Shown: positions 9,247 through 19,451, counted from the first letter of the stretch. The stretch is 64,000 nucleotides of DNA from Tianweitania aestuarii (GCF_018457165.1 NZ_JAFMNX010000003.1:310001-374000); one strand, 5' to 3'. Translations and numbers: made by a program. The notes: generated by a model from the sequence alone, not told the origin.

Positions 9247-12200
9247 GCGTCCGCTTCGTTGTTCCCGAAGACACGCTGCGCGACCAGACGCTGGCGTCGG
9301 ATCCCGGCAACTCCGTCTGGGTGTCGGCCCATGCCGGCTCCGGCAAGACGCATGTCTTGTCACAGCGCGTGGTGCGGCTGCTTTTGTCGGGCACCGAACC
9401 GTCGCGCATCCTGTGTTTGACCTATACCAAGGCCGCCGCCGCCAATATGGCCAACCGCATTTTCCGCGATCTCGGCCGCTGGACGATGCTGGATGACGCA
9501 GCACTGGCCAAGGAAATCGCCGATATCGAAGGCAGCGCCACCGCCGGCACGGTGAAGCGCGCCCGGCGCTTGTTTGCGCAGGCGCTGGAAACGCCGGGCG
9601 GCCTCAAGATCCAGACCATCCACGCCTTTTGCGAAGCGCTGCTGCATCAGTTTCCGCTTGAAGCCAACATTGCCGGGCATTTCGAGCTGCTTGAAGGACA
9701 GGCGGCCACCGCACTCCTGGCGCAAGCGCGGCGCGAACTGCTGCTCGGCACCCGCAACGAGCCGGATCTGGCCGATGCCTTTGCCACGGTTCTGCAGCGC
9801 GGTGGCGAAAGCGGGCTCGACCGTTTGCTCGACGAGATCGTCGCCAAGCGCGATGACCTGAAGGCCGCCATCACCGATCTGCATGGCGGCGACATGCTGG
9901 CAGAGCATGGCTTCGGTTCGGATGAAACGGCGGAAACGCTGAGCGAGGCGATCTGGCCGGACAGCTATTTCGATGCCTCGTTGGCCGAGACGATCGCGCA
10001 ATGTGCGTCCAACAAGGTGCGTGCGGCGGATTTCGCGGCTGGCTTGAGCGCGGTGGCCAAGGCCGAGCCACCGGAGTGTTTCGCGCTTCTGTGCAAGCTC
10101 TTCCTCACCGCATCCGGTGAGCCGCGCAAGCCCGGCCAGATCGCGGCAAAGGAGGTAGTGGCCCGCTTCCCCGACTTCGCGGAAGAATTCACCCGAATGG
10201 CCGATGGGCTGGTTGCCTGCCGCGACCGCATCGCGCTGCTCGACATGCTTCATGCCACGAAGGCAGCACTCACCATCGCCGACCGGCTGATCGGCAACTA
10301 TTCGCGCCTGAAACATGCCGGCGGCTTTCTCGATTTCGAGGACCTGATCCGCCGCACGATCGCGCTGCTTGCCCGCTCCGATGCCGGTCCCTGGGTGCGC
10401 TATCGGCTTGATCAGGGAATCGACCATATTCTGGTGGACGAGGCGCAGGATACCAGCCCGCAGCAATGGATGGTGATCCGCGCGCTGTCGGGCGAGTTCT
10501 TCGTGGGCGATGGCGCGCGCGCCGATGCCGAACGCACCATCTTTGCGGTGGGCGACGAGAAACAGTCGATCTATTCGTTCCAGGGAGCCGAGCCGGAAAG
10601 CTTCGACATCAACCGGCGCGACTTCAAGAGGCATGTCGAGGGTGCTGAAAAGCGGTTCGAAACGGTGAAGCTGCAACGCTCCTTCCGCTCGACGTGGGAT
10701 GTGTTGTCGGCCGTGGATCGCGTTTTCTCCACGCCTGAGCGGCGCCGCGGGCTGACGCAGGACGGCGTTGCCTTCGAGCACAAGGCGATCCGGGAGGAGC
10801 CGGGTTCGGTGGAAGCCTGGCCGTTCGTCGGCGCAACCAGCATCGAGGAACCGGATGATTGGGCTGAAGCGATCGATCATGCTTCGGCGCCCGCCGTGCT
10901 CGTGGCCGAAGAGATCGCGACGCGCGTCGAAGGCTGGCTGAAAACCAACACGATCCTGCCCGGCAAGGGTCGCCCGATCCGCCCCGGCGACGTCATGGTG
11001 CTGGTGCGCAAGCGTGACAGCTTCATTCATGCGCTGTCGCGTGCGCTCAAGAACCGCCGCATCGATGTTGCGGGTGCCGATCGCCTCAGCCTGCCCGGCC
11101 ATATCGCGGTGCAGGATCTGGTGGCACTCGGCCGCGTCGTGCTGCAGCCGGAAGACGACCTGTCGCTCGCCGCGCTTCTGAAAAGCCCGATCTTCGGGCT
11201 GGACGAGGATGCGCTGTTTGGCCTCTCGCATGGTCGTGCCGACGGCGTGTCGCTTTACACGAGCCTGCGGCGCAGGGCCGGCGACGATCTGATCCTGAAA
11301 GCGGTGCTCGACCAGCTCACCGGCTGGCGCAACGAAGCCGGCTTCAAACCGGCCTTCGAATTCTATGCCGCCGTTCTCGGGCGGGACGGCATCCGGCAAA
11401 AGATGATCTCGCGCCTCGGCCACGAGGCCGGCGAAATCTTGGACGAATTCCTGAACTTCCTGCTTGGCGCCGAGCGTGCGGGGCCGCCCGATCTCGAAAG
11501 CGTGTTGTCGCTGCTCGACCAGTCCGGCCCGGACATCAAGCGGGAAATGGACCAGACGCGCAACGAGATCCGCATCATGACGGTGCATGCCGCCAAGGGC
11601 CTCGAAGCGCCGATCGTGTTTCTGGTGGACAGCGGCGGCGAACCCTTTATCGCCGGCCATCTGCCGCGCCTGCTGGCTTACGAGACGCCCGATGCGGCGC
11701 GGCGCAAACGCTTCCTGTGGCGTGCCGGCAAGGACCTCAACAACAGCTTTGCCGGTGAGATCGAGGCCGGCTTGAAGGATAAGGCCGAGGACGAATATCG
11801 CCGGCTGCTTTATGTCGGCATGACGCGCGCCGAAGATCAGCTGATCGTGTGCGGCTATCATGGCAAGCGCGGTCCGACCAATCCGACCTGGCTCACGATG
11901 GTGCGCGAGGGGCTGGAAGGTCAGGCCGAAACCACGACGAACGATCTGCCGGACGAGCGCGGCACCGTTCTGCATTATCAGGTGACGAAGCAGCCGGTCG
12001 TGTTGAAGGATGCGGCCCAGACAGCGTCTGAGGAAGCGCCGGCATTTCCCGCCTATCTGCGCGGCAAGGCGCCCTCCGCCCCGCGACTGCCGCGCCCGCT
12101 GGCCCCGTCGCGTGCAGCTGCCCTGATCGAAACCACGACGGCGGATGCGCCGACCCAGCGCTCGCCGGTGCTTGATCCGCAGCTTGAACCGTCTTTCGCC

Positions 12201-12731
12201 ATTGAACGCGGCAACGCGATCCACCGCCTGCTCCAGATCCTGCCGGACATGCAGCCGGACGCGCGCGCAGCGGCCGCAGAGCGCTATCTCGGCCGGGTGG
12301 GTGCGGGATGGCAGCCACAGGAGCGCGACGCCGCTCTGCGCTCTGTGTTCGCCGTGCTGGACGACGAAACCTTCGCGCCGCTGTTTGCGCCGGGTTCGCG
12401 CGCCGAAGTTTCGGTGATGGGCACGCTTGAACTCGGCAACACGCCGCGCGCCATTGCCGGCACGATCGACCGGCTGGCGGTGATGGACGAGGCCGTGCTG
12501 ATCCTCGACTACAAGACCAACCGCCCGCCGCCGGCTGATCTGGACGCCGTGCCGGACACTTATGTGCTGCAGCTCGCACTGTATCGTGCGCTGCTGGCCG
12601 ATCTTTATCCGCAAAAACGCATCGAAGCGGCTCTGTTGTTCACTGAAGCGCCGCGCCTGATCGCCCTGCCGGCCGCGCGCATGGATGCAGCATTGCAAGG
12701 ATTGAACGCAGCTTCAACGCAACGCGCTTGA
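9243..12731 (+). CDS. addA: AddA helicase-nuclease subunit
   Basis: UvrD/Rep-like superfamily 1 helicase of about 1162 residues with a C-terminal nuclease domain, partner of AddB in recombinational repair. Walker A AHAGSGKT (lysine at residue 35), motif II LVDEAQD (397-403), motif III GDEKQSIYSFQGA (from 437), a motif V-like MTVHAAKGLEAP and motif VI RLLYVGMTRAEDQL are all visible. The terminal nuclease motif ILDYKTN holds Asp1089 and Lys1091. The start at 9243 is the ATG overlapping the addB stop (ATGA) and gives the usual N-terminus; the upstream start at 9204 reads through basic residues without homology. trxA follows after 90 bp, as is common in rhizobia. Confidence 0.96.
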   Translation: MSVRFVVPEDTLRDQTLASDPGNSVWVSAHAGSGKTHVLSQRVVRLLLSGTEPSRILCLTYTKAAAANMANRIFRDLGRWTMLDDAALAKEIADIEGSATAGTVKRARRLFAQALETPGGLKIQTIHAFCEALLHQFPLEANIAGHFELLEGQAATALLAQARRELLLGTRNEPDLADAFATVLQRGGESGLDRLLDEIVAKRDDLKAAITDLHGGDMLAEHGFGSDETAETLSEAIWPDSYFDASLAETIAQCASNKVRAADFAAGLSAVAKAEPPECFALLCKLFLTASGEPRKPGQIAAKEVVARFPDFAEEFTRMADGLVACRDRIALLDMLHATKAALTIADRLIGNYSRLKHAGGFLDFEDLIRRTIALLARSDAGPWVRYRLDQGIDHILVDEAQDTSPQQWMVIRALSGEFFVGDGARADAERTIFAVGDEKQSIYSFQGAEPESFDINRRDFKRHVEGAEKRFETVKLQRSFRSTWDVLSAVDRVFSTPERRRGLTQDGVAFEHKAIREEPGSVEAWPFVGATSIEEPDDWAEAIDHASAPAVLVAEEIATRVEGWLKTNTILPGKGRPIRPGDVMVLVRKRDSFIHALSRALKNRRIDVAGADRLSLPGHIAVQDLVALGRVVLQPEDDLSLAALLKSPIFGLDEDALFGLSHGRADGVSLYTSLRRRAGDDLILKAVLDQLTGWRNEAGFKPAFEFYAAVLGRDGIRQKMISRLGHEAGEILDEFLNFLLGAERAGPPDLESVLSLLDQSGPDIKREMDQTRNEIRIMTVHAAKGLEAPIVFLVDSGGEPFIAGHLPRLLAYETPDAARRKRFLWRAGKDLNNSFAGEIEAGLKDKAEDEYRRLLYVGMTRAEDQLIVCGYHGKRGPTNPTWLTMVREGLEGQAETTTNDLPDERGTVLHYQVTKQPVVLKDAAQTASEEAPAFPAYLRGKAPSAPRLPRPLAPSRAAALIETTTADAPTQRSPVLDPQLEPSFAIERGNAIHRLLQILPDMQPDARAAAAERYLGRVGAGWQPQERDAALRSVFAVLDDETFAPLFAPGSRAEVSVMGTLELGNTPRAIAGTIDRLAVMDEAVLILDYKTNRPPPADLDAVPDTYVLQLALYRALLADLYPQKRIEAALLFTEAPRLIALPAARMDAALQGLNAASTQRA

Positions 12732-12821
12732 CGCGGTTGACCTGACGTCCCACATCTCCCCTCGAACGGCGCGCTGCATCCTCCCCCTGAGCGCGCCATC
12801 AACATTTGAAGGACTTATGCA

Positions 12822-13142
12822 ATGGCTACCGTCAAGGTCGACAAGAACAATTTCGATGCCGACGTGCTCCAGTCCAACGAGCCGGTCGTTGTCGATTTCT
12901 GGGCGGAATGGTGCGGCCCGTGCAAGATGATTGCGCCCGCGCTGGAAGAGATTTCGCAGGAAATGGGCGGCAAGGTGAAGATCGCCAAGCTCAACATCGA
13001 CGAGAACCCGGAACTGGCCGCCCAGTTCGGCGTCCGCTCGATCCCCACCCTCATGATGTTCAAGGCCGGTGAAGTGGCCGACATGAAGGTCGGCGCGGCC
13101 CCCAAGACGGCTTTGTCGTCCTGGATCAACGGAAACGTCTGA
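12822..13142 (+). CDS. trxA: Thioredoxin 1
   Basis: A 106-residue thioredoxin with the redox-active WCGPCK motif (Cys31 and Cys34), the conserved cis-proline segment RSIPTLM and no signal peptide, so cytosolic. It reduces disulfides in ribonucleotide reductase and other proteins, using electrons from thioredoxin reductase. A GAAGGA ribosome site lies just upstream. It sits 90 bp after addA and is closed by a strong terminator, so it may be read both with addA and from its own promoter in the gap. Confidence 0.98.
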   Translation: MATVKVDKNNFDADVLQSNEPVVVDFWAEWCGPCKMIAPALEEISQEMGGKVKIAKLNIDENPELAAQFGVRSIPTLMMFKAGEVADMKVGAAPKTALSSWINGNV

Positions 13143-13164
13143 CACTTAGCTCAGATTTCATGCG

Positions 13165-13194
13165 AAAGCCCGGCTGGACAGCCGGGCTTTTTTC
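13165..13194 (+). terminator. Intrinsic terminator after trxA
   Basis: Perfect 10-bp stem AAAGCCCGGC (13165-13174) with GCCGGGCTTT (13181-13190), six-base loop, and a run of T after it, 22 bases past the trxA stop. Confidence 0.9.
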
Positions 13195-13244
13195 GTGACT
13201 GGAAGAGCGCGAGCGTGATGCGGTGAACCCGAAAGGCCGTGGCG

Positions 13245-14162
13245 ATGGGTGCATGGACGAAGCAGCTTCGCACAACCGACGCCACAGCGGCGGGCGTGAT
13301 CATCATGCTGGTGGGCTTGTTCCTGTTTGCGATCAACGACGCGATGGGCAAATGGCTGGTTGCGAGCTTTTCGGTCGGCCAGATCCTTCTGGTGCGCTCG
13401 ATCGGCGCGTTCCTGATCCTCGGCCCCATGCTGGTGGCGCGCGACAGTGTTCAAGCGGTGTTCCGACCGGAAAAGCCGGCCTTGCAGGCGTTGCGCGTTC
13501 TGGCGAGTGCCGCCGATGTCGGCTTCTTCTACGCAGCCGTCGCTTATCTTCCGCTCGCCGACGCGCTGACCTTCTACATGGCGGGCCCGATCTATGTCGC
13601 GGCCCTGTCGCACTTCTTCCTGGGCGAGCGCTCCGGCTGGAAGCGCTGGACGGCGATCTTCGTCGGTTTTATCGGCGTGATCATCGTGTTGCGCCCATCC
13701 AGCGCCTCGCTCACCTGGCCGTCGCTGTTTGCCGTGATGGGCAGCTTTTCGCTTGCCGTGCAGCTGATCCTGAGCCGGCTCCTGCGCAACACATCAGATA
13801 GCGTGCTGGTGACGTGGCAGACGGTGGGCGTGCTGATCATCGGCGTCACCCTGTCGGCGAACGCCTGGACCACGCCTGATCTGACCAGCCTGATCGCCAT
13901 GCTGATGCTGGGCGTCGTGGCGAGCATTGCGCATATGATGATGACGCGCTCGATGAAGCTTGCTTCCGCTTCGCTGCTCGCGCCGCTTCAATACACGCTG
14001 CTGTTATGGGCGATCATTCTGGGTGTGATCTTCTTCGACGAACTGCCCGACCTTCAGGTCATCCTTGGCTCGGTGATCATCATCGTGGCCGGCTTGTTCA
14101 TCTTCCACCGCAAGAAGGTCGTAGGCGCGCCGGTGAAGCCGGAAACGGTGGATCGCGTTTGA
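13245..14162 (+). CDS. EamA/DMT-family membrane transporter
   Basis: A 305-residue inner-membrane protein with about ten hydrophobic helices in two repeated EamA domains, as in the drug/metabolite transporter superfamily. Typical features are LFAINDAMGKWL in the first helix pair, a GERSGWKRW loop, and VIIIVAGLFIFHRKK at the C-terminus. Substrate cannot be told; homologues export amino acids, nucleosides or unknown metabolites. The start is taken at ATG 13245, eight bases after a GAAAGG ribosome site; a GTG two codons upstream (13239) is too close to it. It converges on folC, with only six bases between the stops. Confidence 0.88.
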   Translation: MGAWTKQLRTTDATAAGVIIMLVGLFLFAINDAMGKWLVASFSVGQILLVRSIGAFLILGPMLVARDSVQAVFRPEKPALQALRVLASAADVGFFYAAVAYLPLADALTFYMAGPIYVAALSHFFLGERSGWKRWTAIFVGFIGVIIVLRPSSASLTWPSLFAVMGSFSLAVQLILSRLLRNTSDSVLVTWQTVGVLIIGVTLSANAWTTPDLTSLIAMLMLGVVASIAHMMMTRSMKLASASLLAPLQYTLLLWAIILGVIFFDELPDLQVILGSVIIIVAGLFIFHRKKVVGAPVKPETVDRV

Positions 14163-14168
14163 GCGGGA

Positions 14169-15512
14169 TCAGGCCGGCGGCGTGCCGTTTTCGGCCAGAA
14201 CCTGACCGGCAAGATAAAGCGAACCGCCGATCAGAATGCGCGGCGCGTCTTCCGTTTCGTCCCAGGTTTCGCGCAACAGGCTGAGCGCATTGCCCACCGA
14301 AGCGATCGGCTCGGCCGACAGGCCGGCTTCTCCGGCGCGCACCGCCAGTTCGTCATTCGGCACGCCGGCATCGCTTGAACCGACCGGCACGGTGAAGACA
14401 TGGCGCACCATGCCCTTGAAGGCGCGGAAATAGTTGGTCTGATCCTTGGTGTTGATCATGCCGGCAATGAGAAACAGCGGCCGCGGATTGCGGTCTTCCT
14501 GATCGGCCAGCGCTTCGGCGATCACGGCGCCTGCACCGGGATTATGCCCGCCATCGAGCCAGATCTCGGCGCCTTGCGGCGCAAGCTCCACGAGCTTGCC
14601 GGTGGTCAGCTTCTGCATGCGGCCCGGCCACGTCACCGTTTCCAAGGCACGGTCGGCGATTGCAGGCGTCACATTGAAGCCGGCAGCGCGCACGGCAGCG
14701 ATCGCTGCGGCGGCATTGGCGAACTGGTGACGGCCCGGCAAACGGGGGCGCGTCAGGTCCATCAGGCCGGTGTCGTCCTGATAGATCATGCGGCCGTTTT
14801 CCTCGAAGGCGAGAAAATCTTGGCCATAGATGAAGGCAGGCGCGCCGAGCCGTTCTGCGGTGGATTCGAGCACTTCGCGCGCGGCTTCGCTTTCCTGCGC
14901 GCCGATCACCACGGGTGCACCCCGCTTGATGATGCCGGCTTTTTCGGCTGCGATCAGCTCGGCGCGGTCGCCGAGATAGGCTTCGTGGTCGAGCGACACC
15001 GGCATGATGACGCTGGTGGCCGGCCGCTTGATGACGTTGGTGGCGTCGAAGCGCCCGCCGAGACCGACTTCCACGATCGCGACATCGGCCGGATGTTCGG
15101 AAAACAGAACGAACATCACCGCCGTCAGGATCTCGAAAACGGTGGTCGTCTCGCCCCGGTTGGCGTCCGCGACACGCTCGATGGCGTCCGTCAGCACATC
15201 GTCGGCAACCAGCTTTCCACCGCCGGGGGCGCCCAAGCGATAGCGTTCATGCCAGTTCACCAGATGCGGCGAGGTATGAACGTGAACGATGCGCCCATCG
15301 GCTTCGAGCAGCGCGCGCGAAAAGGCCGCGCAGGAGCCCTTGCCATTGGTGCCGGCGATGTGGATCACCGGCGGCATGTGGTCCTGCGGATTGCCGAGCC
15401 GCTCGAGCAGCCGCGTGACGCGTTCCAGGGACAGGTCGAAGCCCTTGGGATGAAGCGTCATCAGCCGCTCGATCGCGCGGGCGGCCTGGCTCTCGTCGGT
15501 TGCGGCGCTCAT
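14169..15512 (-). CDS. folC: Bifunctional folylpolyglutamate/dihydrofolate synthase
   Basis: Mur-ligase-like ATP-dependent enzyme of 447 residues. It joins glutamate to dihydropteroate to make dihydrofolate and then extends folate with polyglutamate tails. The P-loop HIAGTNGKGSC is near the N-terminus, followed by the family FEILTAVMF and GLGGRFDATNV motifs, LDHEAYLGD, and WLDGGHNP near the C-terminal domain. It is the last gene of the trp-accD-folC operon, 22 bp after accD, an order conserved across Alphaproteobacteria. Confidence 0.96.
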   Translation of the reverse strand: MSAATDESQAARAIERLMTLHPKGFDLSLERVTRLLERLGNPQDHMPPVIHIAGTNGKGSCAAFSRALLEADGRIVHVHTSPHLVNWHERYRLGAPGGGKLVADDVLTDAIERVADANRGETTTVFEILTAVMFVLFSEHPADVAIVEVGLGGRFDATNVIKRPATSVIMPVSLDHEAYLGDRAELIAAEKAGIIKRGAPVVIGAQESEAAREVLESTAERLGAPAFIYGQDFLAFEENGRMIYQDDTGLMDLTRPRLPGRHQFANAAAAIAAVRAAGFNVTPAIADRALETVTWPGRMQKLTTGKLVELAPQGAEIWLDGGHNPGAGAVIAEALADQEDRNPRPLFLIAGMINTKDQTNYFRAFKGMVRHVFTVPVGSSDAGVPNDELAVRAGEAGLSAEPIASVGNALSLLRETWDETEDAPRILIGGSLYLAGQVLAENGTPPA

Positions 15513-15534
15513 GCGGGAAAACCGTCGGTCTGGT

Positions 15535-16458
15535 TTAAGCGTGCGCGGGCGTCGGCGCTTCGTCGCTGGCAGCTGCCGGCAGCGCTTCGGGATCGATCAC
15601 CGTGCCGGGCGGCTGCTTCATCAGAATGCGCAGCAGCCGGCCAAGCGTCGCCTTCATGTCGAGGCGCGACACGACCATGTCGACCATGCCGTGTTCCATC
15701 AGATATTCGGCGCGCTGGAAGCCTTCCGGCAGCTTTTCGCGGATGGTCTGCTCGATCACGCGCGGGCCGGCAAAGCCGATCAGGGCGCCGGGCTCGGCGA
15801 TGTGAACGTCGCCCAGCATGGCATAGGACGCGGTGACGCCGCCGGTGGTCGGGTTGGTGAGAACCACGATATAGGGCAGGCCGGCTTCCTTCAGCCGGTC
15901 AACCGCAACCGTCGTGCGCGCCAGCTGCATCAGGGACAGAATGCCTTCCTGCATGCGTGCGCCGCCGGATGCGGCAAACAGAACAAGCGGCAGCTTCTTT
16001 TCGACCGCGTTTTCGAAGCCGCGAATGATCGCGTCACCCGCCGCCATGCCGAGCGAGCCGCCCATGAAGGAAAAGTCCTGAACGGTTACGGCGACCGGCA
16101 GACCGTCGATCTCGCCGGTGGCGTTGATGATCGTGTCTTCCATGCCGGTCTTGGCACGGTTTTCCTTCAAACGGTCGATATAGCGCTTCTCGTCGCGAAA
16201 GCGCAGCGGATCCACGGCGACCTTGGGGTTCTCGAGCGTCTCGTAATGCCCCTCGTCGAACAGGAAGCGCAGCCGCTCCTTGCCCTTGATCTTCATGTGA
16301 TGACCGGAAGACGGCACCACGAACTGGTTTTCTTCCAGGTCCTTGTGGAAGATCATCTCGCCGGAATCGGGATCCTTGATCCACAGATTGTCCGGCATGT
16401 CGCGCCGGCCAAGCATGGAATTGATCTTCGGACGAACGTAGTTGGTGATCCAGTTCAC
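15535..16458 (-). CDS. accD: Acetyl-CoA carboxylase carboxyltransferase beta subunit lacking zinc-finger cysteines
   Basis: Beta subunit of the carboxyltransferase that passes CO2 from biotin carboxyl carrier protein to acetyl-CoA, the first step of fatty acid synthesis. The crotonase-like core is clear ([34 protein letters not shown]). The N-terminal zinc ribbon is present in outline, but the four positions that carry cysteine in E. coli hold Asp29, Ser32, Val48 and Ser51, and the 307-residue protein contains no cysteine at all. The start is GTG with a GGAG ribosome site. It lies 39 bp after trpA in the same transcript. Partial loss of these cysteines is, from memory, a trait of rhizobial AccD. 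Confidence 0.96.
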   Translation of the reverse strand: MNWITNYVRPKINSMLGRRDMPDNLWIKDPDSGEMIFHKDLEENQFVVPSSGHHMKIKGKERLRFLFDEGHYETLENPKVAVDPLRFRDEKRYIDRLKENRAKTGMEDTIINATGEIDGLPVAVTVQDFSFMGGSLGMAAGDAIIRGFENAVEKKLPLVLFAASGGARMQEGILSLMQLARTTVAVDRLKEAGLPYIVVLTNPTTGGVTASYAMLGDVHIAEPGALIGFAGPRVIEQTIREKLPEGFQRAEYLMEHGMVDMVVSRLDMKATLGRLLRILMKQPPGTVIDPEALPAAASDEAPTPAHA

Positions 16459-16497
16459 GGCTGGCTCTCCGTTATCTGAGCAAACAAAATGGGGCGA

Positions 16498-17337
16498 TCA
16501 GCCGGCATGGGCAAGGCGCGCCTGGCGCACCCCTTGTGCAAGGCCGCCGATCAGCGTGGCAACGGCTTCCGCGGGATCGGCCGTCATGCGGCCATCGGGT
16601 CCAAGCACATTGGCAACCGCATTGACGATCGCCGTACCCACCACGACGCCGTCGGCGGACGCGCCGATCACCCGCGCCTGTTCGGCCGTCTTGACGCCGA
16701 ATCCGACGCAGATCGGCAGATCCGTATGGCTCTTGATGCGCTTCACCGCTTCCGTCACATCGCCGGTATTGGCAAGGGCCGAGCCGGTGATGCCGTTCAT
16801 CGACACGTAGTAAACGAAGCCGGATGTGTTCTCGAGCACCTTCGGCAGGCGCTTGTCGTCTGTAGTCGGCGTTGCCAGGCGGATGAAGTTGATGCCCGCG
16901 CGGATCGCCGGAATGCAGAGTTCCTCATCCATCTCCGGCGGCAGATCCACGACGATCAAGCCGTCCACGCCGGCTTCCACGGCTTCGGCCAGGAAGGTCT
17001 CGACGCCATAAAGATAGATCGGATTGTAGTAGCCCATCATGACGATCGGCGTGTCGTTGTCGTCGGTCCGGAAGTCGCGCACCATCTGCAGCGTCTTGGC
17101 GAGCGTCTGGCCGCTTTTCAGCGCGCGCAGGCCCGCGGCCTGAATGGCCGGGCCGTCGGCCATCGGATCGGAAAACGGCATGCCGAGCTCGATCACGTCC
17201 GTACCCGCCTTCGGCATGGCCTTCATGATCCTGAGCGACGTGTCATAATCGGGATCGCCGCCCATGAAATAGGTGACAAGCGCGGGACGGCCCTCATCCT
17301 TGAGCTTGGCGAAGCGGCGGTCGATGCGGGTTGTCAT
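16498..17337 (-). CDS. trpA: Tryptophan synthase alpha subunit
   Basis: TIM-barrel subunit (279 residues) that cleaves indole-3-glycerol phosphate to indole and glyceraldehyde 3-phosphate and channels indole to TrpB. The active-site signature [14 protein letters not shown] holds the catalytic glutamate, and VDLPPEM and GFGVKTAEQ are further family motifs. The start is ATG 17337, with GGAG seven bases before it; a longer frame to 17409 would add 24 unrelated residues. The start overlaps the stop of an unknown upstream gene (ATGA), and trpB lies 852 bp upstream rather than adjacent, which is unusual. Confidence 0.95.
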   Translation of the reverse strand: MTTRIDRRFAKLKDEGRPALVTYFMGGDPDYDTSLRIMKAMPKAGTDVIELGMPFSDPMADGPAIQAAGLRALKSGQTLAKTLQMVRDFRTDDNDTPIVMMGYYNPIYLYGVETFLAEAVEAGVDGLIVVDLPPEMDEELCIPAIRAGINFIRLATPTTDDKRLPKVLENTSGFVYYVSMNGITGSALANTGDVTEAVKRIKSHTDLPICVGFGVKTAEQARVIGASADGVVVGTAIVNAVANVLGPDGRMTADPAEAVATLIGGLAQGVRQARLAHAG

Positions 17338-17834
17338 ACGGTATCTCCGGAAAATCTTGTCGCGATATAGTCCGAAATCGATTTGTGCGACATCGCTGTT
17401 TCCATCCATGCGCGCCGCTCGAAGTCAATGAGTGCCAGTTCCCAGACGCAGGCAAACAGATGCGGCGCCGCTTCTTCGAACATCGCATCGGGATGGAGGT
17501 CTGCGCGCCAGAGCTTTCGGGCGCAAATGCCGCCGGGCTGCCACCAATGAAGCAGCAGCCAGCGACCTTCCTCGCCTTCATGCAGGATCGCAAAGCCGGC
17601 ACCAAGATGCGGCATGCCACTCATCTCCGGCTCGGCTTCGATGATCTGCGCTTTGGCCTTGTCGAACACCGCATCATCGATCGCTGCCGCATCGGCGCAG
17701 ATCGCGTTGAGCTTGATCGCAGTGGGACCGACCTGCATCAGCGCCTGAAACCAGGCCCGACGCGGACGATAGACGTCGGCAGGCGGGTTGCCGTCATCGA
17801 CAGGACGCGAAGGGATGTCGATGCGGGCGGTCAC
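17334..17834 (-). CDS. Conserved-looking protein of unknown function, coupled to trpA
   Basis: A 166-residue soluble protein without signal peptide or membrane segment, rich in tryptophan ([33 protein letters not shown]). I do not place it in a functional family, though the [14 protein letters not shown]-type segment resembles uncharacterised proteobacterial proteins I have seen. Its stop overlaps the trpA start by four bases, so TrpA translation probably depends partly on it. It occupies the position where trpB would normally end. Codon use looks like the neighbouring genes, giving no sign of recent import. Confidence 0.75.
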   Translation of the reverse strand: MTARIDIPSRPVDDGNPPADVYRPRRAWFQALMQVGPTAIKLNAICADAAAIDDAVFDKAKAQIIEAEPEMSGMPHLGAGFAILHEGEEGRWLLLHWWQPGGICARKLWRADLHPDAMFEEAAPHLFACVWELALIDFERRAWMETAMSHKSISDYIATRFSGDTV

Positions 17835-17927
17835 GTTTGATCGGCTCCTTCAGCCTCAAGCCTCACGGGGTTAGCGCGACCATCGAAGACGCGCAATATT
17901 TCTGTACCGTTATCAGTTCGAGACCAT

Positions 17928-18119
17928 CTAGGAGAGGACTGCGTTTGCTTCTGCCGCATGCTCGCTTAGGAGCTGGCGCTGATGCTCACGGCTTTCGAGA
18001 TACCAGGTGAGCGCCTGCTCGGCGATGTGCGCAGCGGACGTATTCTGCCGCTGCGCTTCTTCTTCGAGGCGGCGATTGGTGTCGGCCTTGATGTGCAATG
18101 AAAGCGGGACTTCACCCAT
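17928..18119 (-). CDS. Small ribbon-helix-helix protein (CopG-like)
   Basis: A 63-residue protein. VPLSLHIKADTNRRLEEEA followed by a helix with TSAAHIAEQALTWYLESRE fits a ribbon-helix-helix DNA-binding fold like CopG or antitoxins of the ParD type. The start at 18119 has AGGAG six bases upstream; the longer frame to 18143 adds eight residues without such a site. It lies between trpB and the unknown gene before trpA, all on the same strand. No toxin-like partner follows directly, so it is either an orphan antitoxin or a local regulator. Product class is fairly sure; role unknown. Confidence 0.7.
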   Translation of the reverse strand: MGEVPLSLHIKADTNRRLEEEAQRQNTSAAHIAEQALTWYLESREHQRQLLSEHAAEANAVLS

Positions 18120-18188
18120 TTCGCACTCCTTCAACCCGGGCAAGGCAGGTTAGCACAGGCCTGAAACCTGCGCCAACGGCAGCCCTTC

Positions 18189-19409
18189 TTACATCTCCAT
18201 CCCCATCATCTTGGCGACCGTATGCACGTCCTTGTCGCCGCGGCCCGACAGGTTGATGATGATGATCTGGTCCTTGTCCATGGTGGGCGCGAGCTTCACG
18301 GCATGGGCGATGGCATGGGCGGATTCGAGCGCCGGGATGATGCCTTCGACGCGGGTCGTCAGCTGGAAGGCGTCGAGCGCTTCGTCATCGAGGATCGGCA
18401 CATATTCCACGCGCTTGGTGTCGCGCAGGAAGCTGTGCTCGGGGCCGACGCCGGGATAATCGAGACCGGCCGAGATCGAATGGCCTTCGATGATCTGGCC
18501 GTCCTTGTCCTGCAGGAGATAGGTGCGGTTGCCATGCAGAACGCCGGGCTTGCCGGCACTCATGGAGGCGCAATGCTCGACGCCTTCGAGACCGCGTCCG
18601 CCGGCTTCCACGCCGATGATGCGCACGTCGCGATCATCGAGGAAGGGATGGAACAGGCCGATCGCGTTCGAACCGCCGCCAACGGCTGCGATGATCGCAT
18701 CGGGCAACCGGCCTTCCTGTTCCTGGATCTGTTCGCGCGCTTCCGTACCGATCACGGCCTGAAAGTCGCGCACCATTTCGGGATAAGGATGCGGGCCGGC
18801 GGCGGTGCCGATCAGGTAATAGGTGTCATGAACATTCGTGACCCAGTCGCGCAGGGCCTCGTTCATCGCGTCCTTCAGCGTGCCGTGGCCGGCCGTCACC
18901 GCGTTGACCTCGGCACCTAGGAGCTTCATGCGAAACACGTTCGGCTTCTGGCGCTCGACGTCGGTTGCGCCCATGTAGACCACGCATGGCAGGTTGAAGC
19001 GCGCCGACACGGTGGCCGAAGCCACGCCGTGCTGGCCGGCACCGGTTTCGGCGATGATGCGCGTCTTGCCCATGCGCTTGGCGAGCAGGATCTGGCCGAG
19101 GCAGTTGTTGATCTTGTGCGAACCGGTGTGGTTCAGGTCTTCGCGCTTCAGATAGATCTTGGCGCCGCCGAGGTGACGCGTCAGGCCTTCGGCGAAATAA
19201 AGCTTGGACGGGCGGCCCGCATAATAGGTCGACAGCGACTTGAGCTCGGCCTGGAAGTCCGGGTCGGTCTTGGCTTCTTCCCAATGCTGCTGCAGATCCA
19301 GGATCAGCGGCATCAGCGTTTCGGCGACGAAGCGGCCGCCGAAGATGCCGAACATGCCCTGTTCGTCCGGTCCGGTGCGGAAGGAATTCGGCTCGATCGG
19401 CTTGTTCAT
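18189..19409 (-). CDS. trpB: Tryptophan synthase beta subunit
   Basis: PLP enzyme (406 residues) that condenses indole with serine to tryptophan. The PLP lysine is Lys99 in HTGSHKINN; the phosphate-binding GGGSNA loop and C-terminal LSGRGDKDV are present. The start at 19409 gives [10 protein letters not shown] and has AGGAG six bases upstream; the frame to 19442 is longer but without support. It lies 42 bp after trpF. The partner trpA is separated from it by a ribbon-helix-helix gene and a 166-residue unknown. Confidence 0.97.
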   Translation of the reverse strand: MNKPIEPNSFRTGPDEQGMFGIFGGRFVAETLMPLILDLQQHWEEAKTDPDFQAELKSLSTYYAGRPSKLYFAEGLTRHLGGAKIYLKREDLNHTGSHKINNCLGQILLAKRMGKTRIIAETGAGQHGVASATVSARFNLPCVVYMGATDVERQKPNVFRMKLLGAEVNAVTAGHGTLKDAMNEALRDWVTNVHDTYYLIGTAAGPHPYPEMVRDFQAVIGTEAREQIQEQEGRLPDAIIAAVGGGSNAIGLFHPFLDDRDVRIIGVEAGGRGLEGVEHCASMSAGKPGVLHGNRTYLLQDKDGQIIEGHSISAGLDYPGVGPEHSFLRDTKRVEYVPILDDEALDAFQLTTRVEGIIPALESAHAIAHAVKLAPTMDKDQIIIINLSGRGDKDVHTVAKMMGMEM

Positions 19410-19451
19410 GCCGTGCTCCTGGATGCGTGGGTTCAAAAACAACGAATAAGG

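Noticed and set aside
6871-12698. Very long minus-strand frames, 877 and 1112 codons, opposite addB and addA
   Set aside because: They are shadows of the GC-rich coding strand: composition and lack of recognisable domains fit antisense frames, and AddB/AddA on the + strand have full motifs.
17928-18119. Ribbon-helix-helix protein as part of a toxin-antitoxin system
   Set aside because: No RelE-, ParE- or PIN-like partner gene is next to it; the downstream 166-residue protein does not look like a toxin.
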